DNA from: Saccharothrix saharensis | GTDB lineage: Bacteria > Actinomycetota > Actinomycetes > Mycobacteriales > Pseudonocardiaceae | Assembly: GCF_006716745.1 (NCBI RefSeq) | Contig: NZ_VFPP01000001.1 | Location: 2,294,001-2,358,000, forward strand | Length of the DNA: 64,000 nt | Reading direction: 5' to 3' | Shown: piece by piece, positions 1 to 7,058 of the stretch | Layout: every line of letters starts with the position of its first letter | Numbering within the stretch: position 1 is the stretch's first letter | The notes under the pieces: model-generated | Seen by the model: the letters and a program-made list of their open reading frames with translations, nothing else | What the model was told of the DNA's origin: nothing | Database searches by the model: none | Program-made: the position numbers and the translations under genes

Positions 1-341
1 GCGCGTTGGGCGACCCGCGCGTGCCGGGACTGGCGGCCGAGCTGGGCAACACCCGCAGCGCGGCGGCCCTGGAGCTGTGGGGCGACAAGCTGGACGGCGC
101 GGTGGTCGCCATCGGCAACGCGCCGACCGCGTTGTTCCACCTGCTGGACCTGGTCGCGGCGGGTGCGCCCCGACCCGCCGCCGTGCTGGGCGTGCCGGTC
201 GGGTTCATCGGCGCGGCGGAGTCGAAGGACGCGCTGGCGGCCAACGCCCTGGGGTTGGAGTACCTGGTCGTGCGCGGTCGGCGGGGTGGCAGCGCCATGA
301 CCGCGGCGGCGCTCAACGCGATCGCGAGCGAGGAAGAATGA
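1..341 (+). CDS. cobH: Precorrin-8X methylmutase CobH, 3' part
   Basis: This is the C-terminal part of the enzyme that moves the C11 methyl group to C12 to make hydrogenobyrinate in cobalamin synthesis. The gene is cut by the window edge and enters in frame at base 3. The visible 112 or so residues carry the family segments [21 protein letters not shown] and the C-terminal [17 protein letters not shown]. The stop overlaps the ATG of cobIJ by 4 bp (ATGA), so the two are translationally coupled. The true start lies upstream of the window. No riboswitch is visible, because the operon head is outside the window. Confidence 0.93.
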   Translation, partial: ALGDPRVPGLAAELGNTRSAAALELWGDKLDGAVVAIGNAPTALFHLLDLVAAGAPRPAAVLGVPVGFIGAAESKDALAANALGLEYLVVRGRRGGSAMTAAALNAIASEEE

Positions 342-1795
342 CGGGCAGGCTGTACGGGGTCGGGGTGGGTCCGGGCGACCCGGAGCTGGTGACCGTCAAG
401 GCGGCGCGGCTGATCGGCGAGGCGGACGTGGTCGTCTTCCACAGCGCGCGGCACGGCCGCAGCGTGGCGCGCCGGATCGCCGCCCCCTACCTGCGGGACG
501 GGCAGATCGAGGAGCAGCTCGTCTACCCGGTCACGACCGAGGACTCCGACGACTACCAGGGCGAGATCGACGCGTTCTACGAGGAGTGCGCGGCGCGGTT
601 GGCCGCGCACCTGGACGCGGGGCGCACGGTGGTCGTGCTGGCGGCCGGCGACCCGTTCTTCTACGGCTCCTACATGCACCTGCACAAGCGGCTGGCGCAC
701 CGGTACGAGGCCGAGGTCGTGCCCGGCGTGACGTCGGTGAGCGCGGGCGCGGCGGTGATCGGGCGGCCGCTGGTGGAGCGGGACGAGGTGCTGACCGTGC
801 TGCCGGGCACGCTGTCGGCGGACGCGCTGGTCGAGCACCTGGCGGGCGGCGACCCGGTGGCGATCATGAAGCTGGGTCGGACGTTCCCGCAGGTGCGCGA
901 GGCGTTGGCGCGGGCGGGCCGGTTCGACGAGGCCTGGTACGTGGAGCGGGCGACGACCGGCGCGCAGCGCACCGCGCCGCTGTCCGAAGTGGACGCCGAG
1001 GGCGTGCCGTACTTCTCGTTGGCGTTGCTGCCGAGCAAGCCCGTCCAACGGCCGACGGGCCTGGGCGAGGTCGTGGTGGTGGGGCTCGGCCCGGCCGGGC
1101 CGGAGTGGTTGACGCCGCAGGCGCGGCGGGCGCTGGCGGAGGCGGACGACCTGGTCGGGTACGTGACCTACCTGGACCGGGTGCCGGTGAACCCGCGCCA
1201 GCGACGGCACGCGTCGGACAACAAGGTCGAGGCGGAACGGGCCGCGTTCGCGCTGGACCTGGCCAAGCGGGGGCGGCGGGTCGCGGTGGTGTCGTCGGGC
1301 GACCCGGGTGTGTTCGCGATGGCCAGCGCGGTGCTGGAGGTGGCGGACGAGGAGCAGTTCGCGGACGTGCCGGTGACCGTGCTGCCGGGCATGACCGCGG
1401 CGCACGCGGTGGCCAGCCGGGTCGGCGCGCCGCTGGGGCACGACTACTGCGTGGTGTCGCTGTCGGACCGGCTCAAGCCGTGGGACGTGATCGAGGAGCG
1501 GCTGGAGGCCGCGGCGCGGGCCGACCTGGTGCTGGCGATCTACAACCCGGCGTCGCGCAGCCGCACGTGGCAGGTGGACAAGGCGCGGGACGCGCTGCTG
1601 CGGCACCGCTCCCCCGACACGCCGGTGGTCGTCGGGCGCGACGTCGGCGGGCCGGAGGAGTCCGTGCGGGTGGTGCGGCTGGCCGACCTGGACTCGTCCA
1701 CCGTGGACATGCGGTGCCTGCTGCTGGTCGGGTCGTCGCAGACGAAGGTCGGCGCGCGGGGCGCGGTGTTCACCCCGCGTCGCTACCCGCGGTGA
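338..1795 (+). CDS. cobIJ: Fused precorrin-2 C20 / precorrin-3B C17 methyltransferase CobIJ
   Basis: A 485-residue bifunctional enzyme. The N-terminal half (about 1-240) is CobI, which methylates C20 of precorrin-2. The C-terminal half (about 243-485) is CobJ, which methylates C17 with ring contraction. Each half opens with its own tetrapyrrole methylase SAM loop: [11 protein letters not shown] near residue 6 and [15 protein letters not shown] near 245. [10 protein letters not shown] and [12 protein letters not shown] are the paired GDP motifs. A CobI-CobJ fusion is usual in actinobacteria. The ATG at 338 overlaps the cobH stop. The same frame stays open upstream, but that part is antisense-like and unrelated. 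The 3' end overlaps convergent cobK by 26 bp. Confidence 0.95.
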   Translation: MTGRLYGVGVGPGDPELVTVKAARLIGEADVVVFHSARHGRSVARRIAAPYLRDGQIEEQLVYPVTTEDSDDYQGEIDAFYEECAARLAAHLDAGRTVVVLAAGDPFFYGSYMHLHKRLAHRYEAEVVPGVTSVSAGAAVIGRPLVERDEVLTVLPGTLSADALVEHLAGGDPVAIMKLGRTFPQVREALARAGRFDEAWYVERATTGAQRTAPLSEVDAEGVPYFSLALLPSKPVQRPTGLGEVVVVGLGPAGPEWLTPQARRALAEADDLVGYVTYLDRVPVNPRQRRHASDNKVEAERAAFALDLAKRGRRVAVVSSGDPGVFAMASAVLEVADEEQFADVPVTVLPGMTAAHAVASRVGAPLGHDYCVVSLSDRLKPWDVIEERLEAAARADLVLAIYNPASRSRTWQVDKARDALLRHRSPDTPVVVGRDVGGPEESVRVVRLADLDSSTVDMRCLLLVGSSQTKVGARGAVFTPRRYPR

Positions 1796-2477
1796 CCCAG
1801 TCGACGGCCTCGGCCACCGTTGCCACCAGCGGCGCGGGCGGTGGCGGTGGCCGGCGCACGACGACGACCGGGATGCCGAGGTGACGGGCGGCGGTCAGCT
1901 TGGCCGCCGTCATCGGGCCGCCGCTGTCCTTGGTGACCAGCACCTCGACCCGGTGCTCCCGCATCAGCGCCAGCTCGCCGTCCACTGTGTACGGTCCGCG
2001 GTCCAGGACGAGGTGCAGGCGCGGGTTCGGCGGGTCGGGCGGGTCGACCGTGCGCGCGACGCCGGCGGTGAACGCGGCCAGCTCCTGCCGCCCGGTGGTG
2101 ATGAACGCCCGGCGGCCGGCGACGAGCGCGGCGGCCTCGGTGACGCTGTCCACGTACCGCCAGCCGTCCTCGGGCGGCCAGCCGGGACGGCGCAGCACCA
2201 GGAACGGCGTGCCGGTCGCGGTGGTGGCGGCCAGCGCGTTGGCGGTGATGCGGTCGGCGAACGGGTGGGTGGCGTCCACGACGGCGTCCACGCGTTCGGC
2301 CCGCAGGTAGGCCACGAGGCCGTCCACACCGCCGAAGCCGCCGACGCGGACCTGCCCCACCGGCAGCTTCGGGTCCGCCACCCGGCCCGCCAGCGACGAG
2401 ATCACGCGGACGCCGGTGAGCGCGGCGGCCAGCGCGCGGGCCTCGCCGGTGCCACCCAGTACCAGCACGGTCTTCAC
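1770..2477 (-). CDS. cobK: Precorrin-6A reductase CobK
   Basis: A 235-residue NADPH-dependent reductase converting precorrin-6A to precorrin-6B. The Rossmann-like start VLVLGGTGEARALA, the substrate-binding VVDATHPFA and the C-terminal LVTKDSGG segment are all typical of CobK/CbiJ, and the length is normal. It is divergent from cbiD, with starts only 20 bp apart, so both must share a compact promoter region or rely on leaderless or read-through transcripts. The 3' end overlaps cobIJ tail-to-tail. A proline-rich stretch near residue 210 (RRPPPPPAP) is a local oddity without evident function. Confidence 0.93.
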   Translation of the reverse strand: MKTVLVLGGTGEARALAAALTGVRVISSLAGRVADPKLPVGQVRVGGFGGVDGLVAYLRAERVDAVVDATHPFADRITANALAATTATGTPFLVLRRPGWPPEDGWRYVDSVTEAAALVAGRRAFITTGRQELAAFTAGVARTVDPPDPPNPRLHLVLDRGPYTVDGELALMREHRVEVLVTKDSGGPMTAAKLTAARHLGIPVVVVRRPPPPPAPLVATVAEAVDWVTAGSDAG

Positions 2478-2497
2478 GGCTGTTGCATCCTGTCGTC

Positions 2498-3556
2498 GTG
2501 AGCACGAACCTGCGCTTCGGCTGGACCACCGGCGCCTGCGCCACCGCCGCGACCACGGCGGCGTACACGGCGTTGCTCACCGGCGGGTTCCCCGACCCGG
2601 TCGGGATCGTGCTGCCGAAGGGCCAGACGCCGACCTTCGCCCTGGCGCGCGAGGAGCTGGGCGGGGACCGGGCGTTCGCCGCCATCGTGAAGGACGCGGG
2701 CGACGACCCGGACGTCACGCACCTCGCGCTGGTCGGGGCGCAGGTGCGGCACGGCGCGCCGGGCAGCGGCGTGGTGTTCGAGGCCGGGCCCGGGGTCGGC
2801 ACGGTGACCAAGCCGGGCCTGCCGCTGCCGGTGGGCGAGCCGGCCATCAACCCGGTGCCGCGGCGGATGATGCGCGAGCACGTCGCGCGGGTCGCGGCCG
2901 AGCACGGCGGCACCGGTGACGTGGTCGTGTCGATCTCGGTCGAGCACGGCGAGGAGCTGGCGCGCAAGACCTGGAACCCCCGGCTGGGCATCCTGGGCGG
3001 GCTGTCGATCCTGGGCACGACCGGGATCGTGGTGCCGTACTCGTGCTCGGCGTGGATCGACAGCATCCGGCGCGGCATCGACGTGGCGCGGGCGCAGGGC
3101 TACGAGCACGTGGCCGGGTGCACCGGCAGCACGTCGGAGAAGGTCGCGGCGACGCTGCACGGGCTGCCCGAGGACGCGTTGCTGGACATGGGCGACTTCG
3201 CCGGCGCGGTGCTGAAGTACCTGCGCCGCCACCCCGTGCCGCGGCTGACCGTCGCGGGCGGGATCGGGAAGCTGTCCAAGCTGGCGGACGGGCACCTGGA
3301 CCTGCACTCGGGGCGTTCCCAGGTCGACCTGGGCTTCCTCGCGTCCCTCGTGGACGACCCCGCGACGGCAGCGGCGGTGCTCGACGCGAACACCGCGCTC
3401 GGCGCGCTCCAGGTGTGCCAGGCGGCGGGCGTGCCGCTGGGCGACCTGGTGGCGGCGAAGGCCAAGGCCACGGCGGACGACGTGCTGCGCGGCGCGCCGG
3501 TCACCGTGGACGTGATCGTGATCGACCGCGCGGGAGCAGTGGTCGGGCGCGCCTGA
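2498..3556 (+). CDS. cbiD: Cobalt-precorrin-5B C1-methyltransferase CbiD
   Basis: A protein of about 352 residues that methylates C1 after loss of the two-carbon fragment. The start LRFGWTTGACATAA is the CbiD hallmark, followed by EAGPGVGTVTKPGLP, GEPAINPVPR and GILGGLSILGTTGIVVPYS. GTG at 2498 is chosen because homologues begin a few residues before the GWTTGACA motif; a TTG at 2483 is the alternative. CbiD is the anaerobic-route counterpart of CobF, while the neighbours (CobIJ, CobK, CobM, CobL) are aerobic-type, so the pathway is a hybrid. It converges on cobM with a 5-bp gap. Confidence 0.93.
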   Translation: MSTNLRFGWTTGACATAATTAAYTALLTGGFPDPVGIVLPKGQTPTFALAREELGGDRAFAAIVKDAGDDPDVTHLALVGAQVRHGAPGSGVVFEAGPGVGTVTKPGLPLPVGEPAINPVPRRMMREHVARVAAEHGGTGDVVVSISVEHGEELARKTWNPRLGILGGLSILGTTGIVVPYSCSAWIDSIRRGIDVARAQGYEHVAGCTGSTSEKVAATLHGLPEDALLDMGDFAGAVLKYLRRHPVPRLTVAGGIGKLSKLADGHLDLHSGRSQVDLGFLASLVDDPATAAAVLDANTALGALQVCQAAGVPLGDLVAAKAKATADDVLRGAPVTVDVIVIDRAGAVVGRA

Positions 3557-3561
3557 CCTCG

Positions 3562-4305
3562 TCACGAGCGGCTGCGGGTGATGGAGTACAGGTGGCTGTC
3601 GGGGAAGCCCTCGGCGGTCAGCACCCGGCCCACGACGATGACGGCGGTGCGCCGCACGCCCGCCGCCCGCACCTGGTCGGCGATGTCGGCCAGGGTGCCG
3701 CGCAGGATCAGCTCGTCGTCGCGGCTCGCGCGGGCCACCACGGCGACCGGGCAGTCCGCGCCGTAGTTCGGCAGCAGGTCGGCCACGACCTCCAGGATCC
3801 GCTGCACGGCCAGGTGCAGCACGATCGTGGCCCCGGCCTTGCCCAGCGTCGCCAGGTCCTCCCCCGGCGGCATCGGGGTGGCACGGGCCGCGGTGCGGGT
3901 CAGGATCACCGTCTGCCCGACGCCCGGCACGGTCAGCTCGCGGTGGAGCGACGCGGCGGCGGCGGCGAAGGCGGGCACGCCCGGGGTCACGTCGTAGGCG
4001 ATGCCCAGCGCGTCCAGCCGGCGCATCTGCTCGGCCATCGCGCTGAACACCGACGGGTCGCCGGAGTGCAGGCGGGCCACGTCGTGGCCGGCGGCGTGCG
4101 CGGCGGCGAGCTCGGCCGTGATCTCGTCGAGGTCCAGGTTCGCGGTGTCGACCAGGCGCGCGTCGGGCGGGCAGTGCTCCAGCACCTCGGCCGGTACCAG
4201 CGCGCCCGCGTACAGGCAGACCGGCGACCCGGCGATGAGCCGCGCCGCCCGCAGGGTGAGCAGGTCGGGCGCGCCGGGCCCGGCGCCGATGAAGTGGACG
4301 GTCAC
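3562..4305 (-). CDS. cobM: Precorrin-4 C11-methyltransferase CobM
   Basis: A 247-residue SAM-dependent tetrapyrrole methylase acting at C11 of precorrin-4. It starts VHFIGAGPGAPDLLTLRA and has LHSGDPSVFSAMAEQ as the GDP loop and YDVTPGVPAFAAAAA as the substrate region. The GTG start at 4305 overlaps the cobL stop by 4 bp, so it is the last gene of a coupled oxidoreductase-cobL-cobM unit. The reading frame continues far upstream inside cobL, but that part is not this protein. Confidence 0.94.
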   Translation of the reverse strand: MTVHFIGAGPGAPDLLTLRAARLIAGSPVCLYAGALVPAEVLEHCPPDARLVDTANLDLDEITAELAAAHAAGHDVARLHSGDPSVFSAMAEQMRRLDALGIAYDVTPGVPAFAAAAASLHRELTVPGVGQTVILTRTAARATPMPPGEDLATLGKAGATIVLHLAVQRILEVVADLLPNYGADCPVAVVARASRDDELILRGTLADIADQVRAAGVRRTAVIVVGRVLTAEGFPDSHLYSITRSRS

Positions 4306-5450
4306 GAACGCTCCTTGGTCACTAGCCAGGTGGTCACGGGCATCTGCGGGCGCCAGCCGGTGAACCCGCCGATCGCGGTCGCCCGGCTCACCTCGATCCG
4401 GCTGAGGTCGCCGCCCAGCCTGCCGTGCCACCGGGTCAGCACGGCCTCCGACTCCAGCGTCACGGCGTTGGCCACCAGCCGCCCGCCGGGCCGCACCGCG
4501 TCCCAGCAGCGCTCGACGACGCCCTCGGCGGTGAGGCCGCCGCCGATGAACACCGCGTCGGGTGGTTCCAGGTCGAGCGCACCCGGCGACGAGCCGACGA
4601 CGACCTCGATGCCCGGCACGCCCAGCGCGGTCGCGTTGCGCGTGATGCGGGCGGCGCGCTCGGGGTGCCGCTCCACGGCGATGGCCCGGCAGCTCGGGTG
4701 GGTCCGGCACCACTCGACGGCGATGCTGCCCGCGCCCGCGCCGACGTCCCACAACAGCTCGCCGGGACGCGGCGCGAGCAGCGCCAACGTCACCGCGCGC
4801 ACCTCGCGCTTGGTCAGCTGCCCGTCGTGCTCGAACGAGTCGTCCGGCCGTCCCGGCGTCACCGACGCGCCGTCCGCCCCGCACTCGACCGCGAGCACGT
4901 GCAACGGGTCGGCGTCGTCGAGCGAGTGGTGGACGCGTTCCGCCGGCCCGCCCAGCTGCTCCAGCACGGTCAGCCGCGCGTCCGGTGCCAGCGCGGCGAC
5001 CTCGCGCGGGTCCGCGCCGAGCACCAGCACGCGCCGTCCCGGGTGCAGGTGCGGCACGACGAGCGCGGCGGGCTTGCCCACCAGGCTCACCACGCCCACG
5101 TCGTCCAGCGCCCAGCCGAGGCGGGCGCACGCCAACGACACCGACGACGGGTGCGGCAGCACGCGGACCCGCTCCGCGCCCAGCAGCCGCACCAGGGTGG
5201 TGCCGATGCCGTGGAACATGGGGTCGCCGCTGGCCAGCACGCCCACCCGGCGGCCGGCGTGGCGCTCCAGCAGACCCGGCAGCGCGGGCACCAGCGGCGA
5301 CGGCCAGGGCACCCGGTCGAACCCGCCGGGTACCAGGTCGAGCTGGCGGGCGCTGCCCATCAGCACCTCGCACGATTCGATCTCGTGCCGGGACGCGGGC
5401 GGCAGGCCGTCCCAGCCGTCGGCGCCGATGCCGATGACCGTGACGCTCAC
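4302..5450 (-). CDS. cobL: Precorrin-6Y C5,15-methyltransferase (decarboxylating) CobL
   Basis: A 382-residue two-domain enzyme. The CbiE-like N-terminal domain (about 1-200) methylates C5: VTVIGIGADGWDGLPPASR near the start and LASGDPMFHGIG near 90. The CbiT-like C-terminal domain (about 200-380) methylates C15 and decarboxylates: LLWDVGAGAGSIAVEWCR is the SAM-binding loop and AVFIGGGLT follows. The GTG at 5450 overlaps the stop of the upstream oxidoreductase gene by 4 bp, and its own end overlaps cobM by 4 bp, giving a coupled operon. Confidence 0.95.
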   Translation of the reverse strand: MSVTVIGIGADGWDGLPPASRHEIESCEVLMGSARQLDLVPGGFDRVPWPSPLVPALPGLLERHAGRRVGVLASGDPMFHGIGTTLVRLLGAERVRVLPHPSSVSLACARLGWALDDVGVVSLVGKPAALVVPHLHPGRRVLVLGADPREVAALAPDARLTVLEQLGGPAERVHHSLDDADPLHVLAVECGADGASVTPGRPDDSFEHDGQLTKREVRAVTLALLAPRPGELLWDVGAGAGSIAVEWCRTHPSCRAIAVERHPERAARITRNATALGVPGIEVVVGSSPGALDLEPPDAVFIGGGLTAEGVVERCWDAVRPGGRLVANAVTLESEAVLTRWHGRLGGDLSRIEVSRATAIGGFTGWRPQMPVTTWLVTKERS

Positions 5451-5833
5451 ACCGTGCCCAGGACGCGGGTGACGGCGATCTCGATCACCACGCGGTCCGG
5501 GTTGGGCCGGGGCGTGCGGTAGCGGTCGGCGTAGCGGCGCTCGGCGTCCCGGACCGCTTCCGGCTCCTGGCGGACGACGGCCCGACCCTCCAGCGTCGAC
5601 CAGCGACGACCGTCCACTTGGCACACGGCGACGCGCGCCTCGCCGGCCGCGAGGATCTGCCGCGCCTTGTGCGACCTGCGGGAGGTGATCACCCGGGCCG
5701 TGGCGGTCTCCACGTCCAGCGTGACGCCGACCGGCACGACGTGCGGCGTGCCGTCCGGGCGGATCGTGGTCAGCGTGCACAGGTGGCGCTCGGTCCAGAA
5801 CGCGCGGAAGTCCTCGCCCTTGCTCGACAACAT
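5447..5833 (-). CDS. PPOX-class F420-dependent oxidoreductase
   Basis: A 128-residue single-domain split-barrel flavin/deazaflavin oxidoreductase (pyridoxamine 5'-phosphate oxidase fold). Visible family features are HLCTLTTIRPDGTPHVVPVGV near residue 16, ITSRRSHKARQIL and VDGRRWSTLEGRAVV. Proteins of this size in actinobacteria mostly bind F420; some reduce biliverdin. Being first in the operon and coupled to cobL suggests a tetrapyrrole-linked redox role, but that is inference. The ATG at 5833 starts the recognisable domain; a GTG 18 bp upstream in frame is possible. Confidence 0.85.
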   Translation of the reverse strand: MLSSKGEDFRAFWTERHLCTLTTIRPDGTPHVVPVGVTLDVETATARVITSRRSHKARQILAAGEARVAVCQVDGRRWSTLEGRAVVRQEPEAVRDAERRYADRYRTPRPNPDRVVIEIAVTRVLGTV

Positions 5834-5872
5834 GCGTGCATCATGCGGCACGCACCGGCTATCGTGGAAAAC

Positions 5873-5938
5873 GTGACGCGCCGATTCAGCCGCCCCCGGC
5901 CGGGAGACCCGGTCGCCGGGGCCTGCGGCGTGCGCTAG
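5873..5938 (+). other. Possible leader ORF with hairpin before the PheRS-like gene
   Basis: The 181-bp gap between the divergent oxidoreductase and PheRS-like genes holds a 21-codon GTG-started frame ending TAG. Inside it is an inverted repeat, CCCCGGC at 5894 and GCCGGGG at 5915, with a 14-nt loop. This could be an attenuator-like leader, since it lies about 80 bp upstream of the PheRS-like start. The peptide has a single Phe and no amino acid run, so classical attenuation by Phe is not supported. The remainder of the gap shows no other structure. Confidence 0.2.
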
Positions 5939-6014
5939 TTCACGCGGTCCCGGTGGCGGGCCGGCTCGGGGGACACCTCCAGCCGCTGTCCACCACCGCG
6001 AAGGGACCACCGCG

Positions 6015-7058
6015 ATGCCCCGCGACCTCAGCGACCCCGCCTACGGGCCGCACGCCGTGCAACTGCTCGTCGACGAGATCCTCGCCCACCTGCCGGGTGA
6101 CCTGCGCGTGCTGCGCGACCACCCCGAGGTGTCGGTCGACGACAACTACACGGCGCTGGGCTACCCGCCCGACGCCATCACCCGGGACGCCCGCTACACG
6201 CGCTACACCGGCGAGAACCGCATGCTGCGCAGCCACACGACGGCCATGGTGCCGCCCGCGCTGCGGCTGCTCGGCACGCGGGACGGCTGGGACGACGTGC
6301 TGCTGGCGTGCGTCGGGATGGTCTACCGCCGTGACGCGGTGGACCGGGTGCACTCCGGCACGCCGCACCAGCTCGACCTGTGGCGGATCTCCCACCACCG
6401 GGCCGACCTGGACGAGCTGATCGACGCCGTGGTCACCGCCGCCGTGCCCGGCCTGCGCTACCGGACGACGCCCGCGACCCACCCGTACACCGCCGAGGGG
6501 CGGCAGGTGGACGTGCTGGTCGACGGCGAGTGGCTGGAGGTCGCCGAGGGCGGCCTGGCGGCCCGCCACGTGCTGCGCCGGGCGTGGCTGCCCGACGACG
6601 TGCACGGCCTGGCGCTGGGCGTCGGCCTGGACCGGTTGCTGATGCTGCGCAAGGGCGTACCGGACATCCGCCTGCTGTCCTCCGACGACCCGCGCGTGGC
6701 CGCCCAGATGCTGGACCTGACCCCGTACCGGCCGGTGTCCCGGCACCCGGCGATCACCCGGGACATCTCGGTGGCGGTCGGCGCGGACGCCGACGGGGAC
6801 ACGATCGGCGACGTCGTGCGCGCCGCCGTCGGCGACCTGGTGGAGGAGGTCGCGGTGGTCGGCGAAACCCCGGTGGCCGACCTGCCCGCCGTGGCCGTGG
6901 CACGGCTCGGCGCGCGACCGGAGCAGAAGAACGTGCTGCTGCGCCTGGTCCTGCGCCACCCGACCCGCACGCTCACCGACGCGGAGGCCAACGCCGCCCG
7001 TGACGCCGCCCACGCGGCCGTGCACGAGGGTGATCAGCCCCTGATCTCGTTCAGGTAG
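6015..7058 (+). CDS. Single-chain PheRS alpha-like ligase with FDX-ACB domain
   Basis: A 347-residue class II aminoacyl-tRNA synthetase-like protein. Residues about 45-240 are a PheS-type core: ENRMLRSHTTAMVPP matches the PheS LLRTHTS motif, RRDAVDRVHSGTPHQLDLW matches the RRD...HQ substrate motif, and LALGVGLDRLLMLRKGVPDI is motif 3. Residues about 250-347 are a ferredoxin-fold anticodon-binding domain (RDISVAV...). The N-terminal coiled coil and any PheT subunit are absent, giving an architecture like mitochondrial PheRS. The canonical HQ-E-G motif reads HQLDLW, so substrate choice probably differs. Whether it charges tRNA or makes a small-molecule amide is unknown. It overlaps the next gene tail-to-tail by 25 bp. 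Confidence 0.82.
   Translation: MPRDLSDPAYGPHAVQLLVDEILAHLPGDLRVLRDHPEVSVDDNYTALGYPPDAITRDARYTRYTGENRMLRSHTTAMVPPALRLLGTRDGWDDVLLACVGMVYRRDAVDRVHSGTPHQLDLWRISHHRADLDELIDAVVTAAVPGLRYRTTPATHPYTAEGRQVDVLVDGEWLEVAEGGLAARHVLRRAWLPDDVHGLALGVGLDRLLMLRKGVPDIRLLSSDDPRVAAQMLDLTPYRPVSRHPAITRDISVAVGADADGDTIGDVVRAAVGDLVEEVAVVGETPVADLPAVAVARLGARPEQKNVLLRLVLRHPTRTLTDAEANAARDAAHAAVHEGDQPLISFR

Noticed and set aside
3043-5472. Very long open frames antisense to the cobalamin genes
   Set aside because: Arg/Ala/Gly-rich low-complexity translations with no motif; typical antisense frames of GC-rich codons. The same applies around 7100-9520 and 16441-18222.
6015-7058. Housekeeping phenylalanyl-tRNA synthetase alpha subunit
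   Set aside because: No pheT follows, the N-terminal coiled coil is missing, the substrate motif differs and an FDX-ACB domain is fused.
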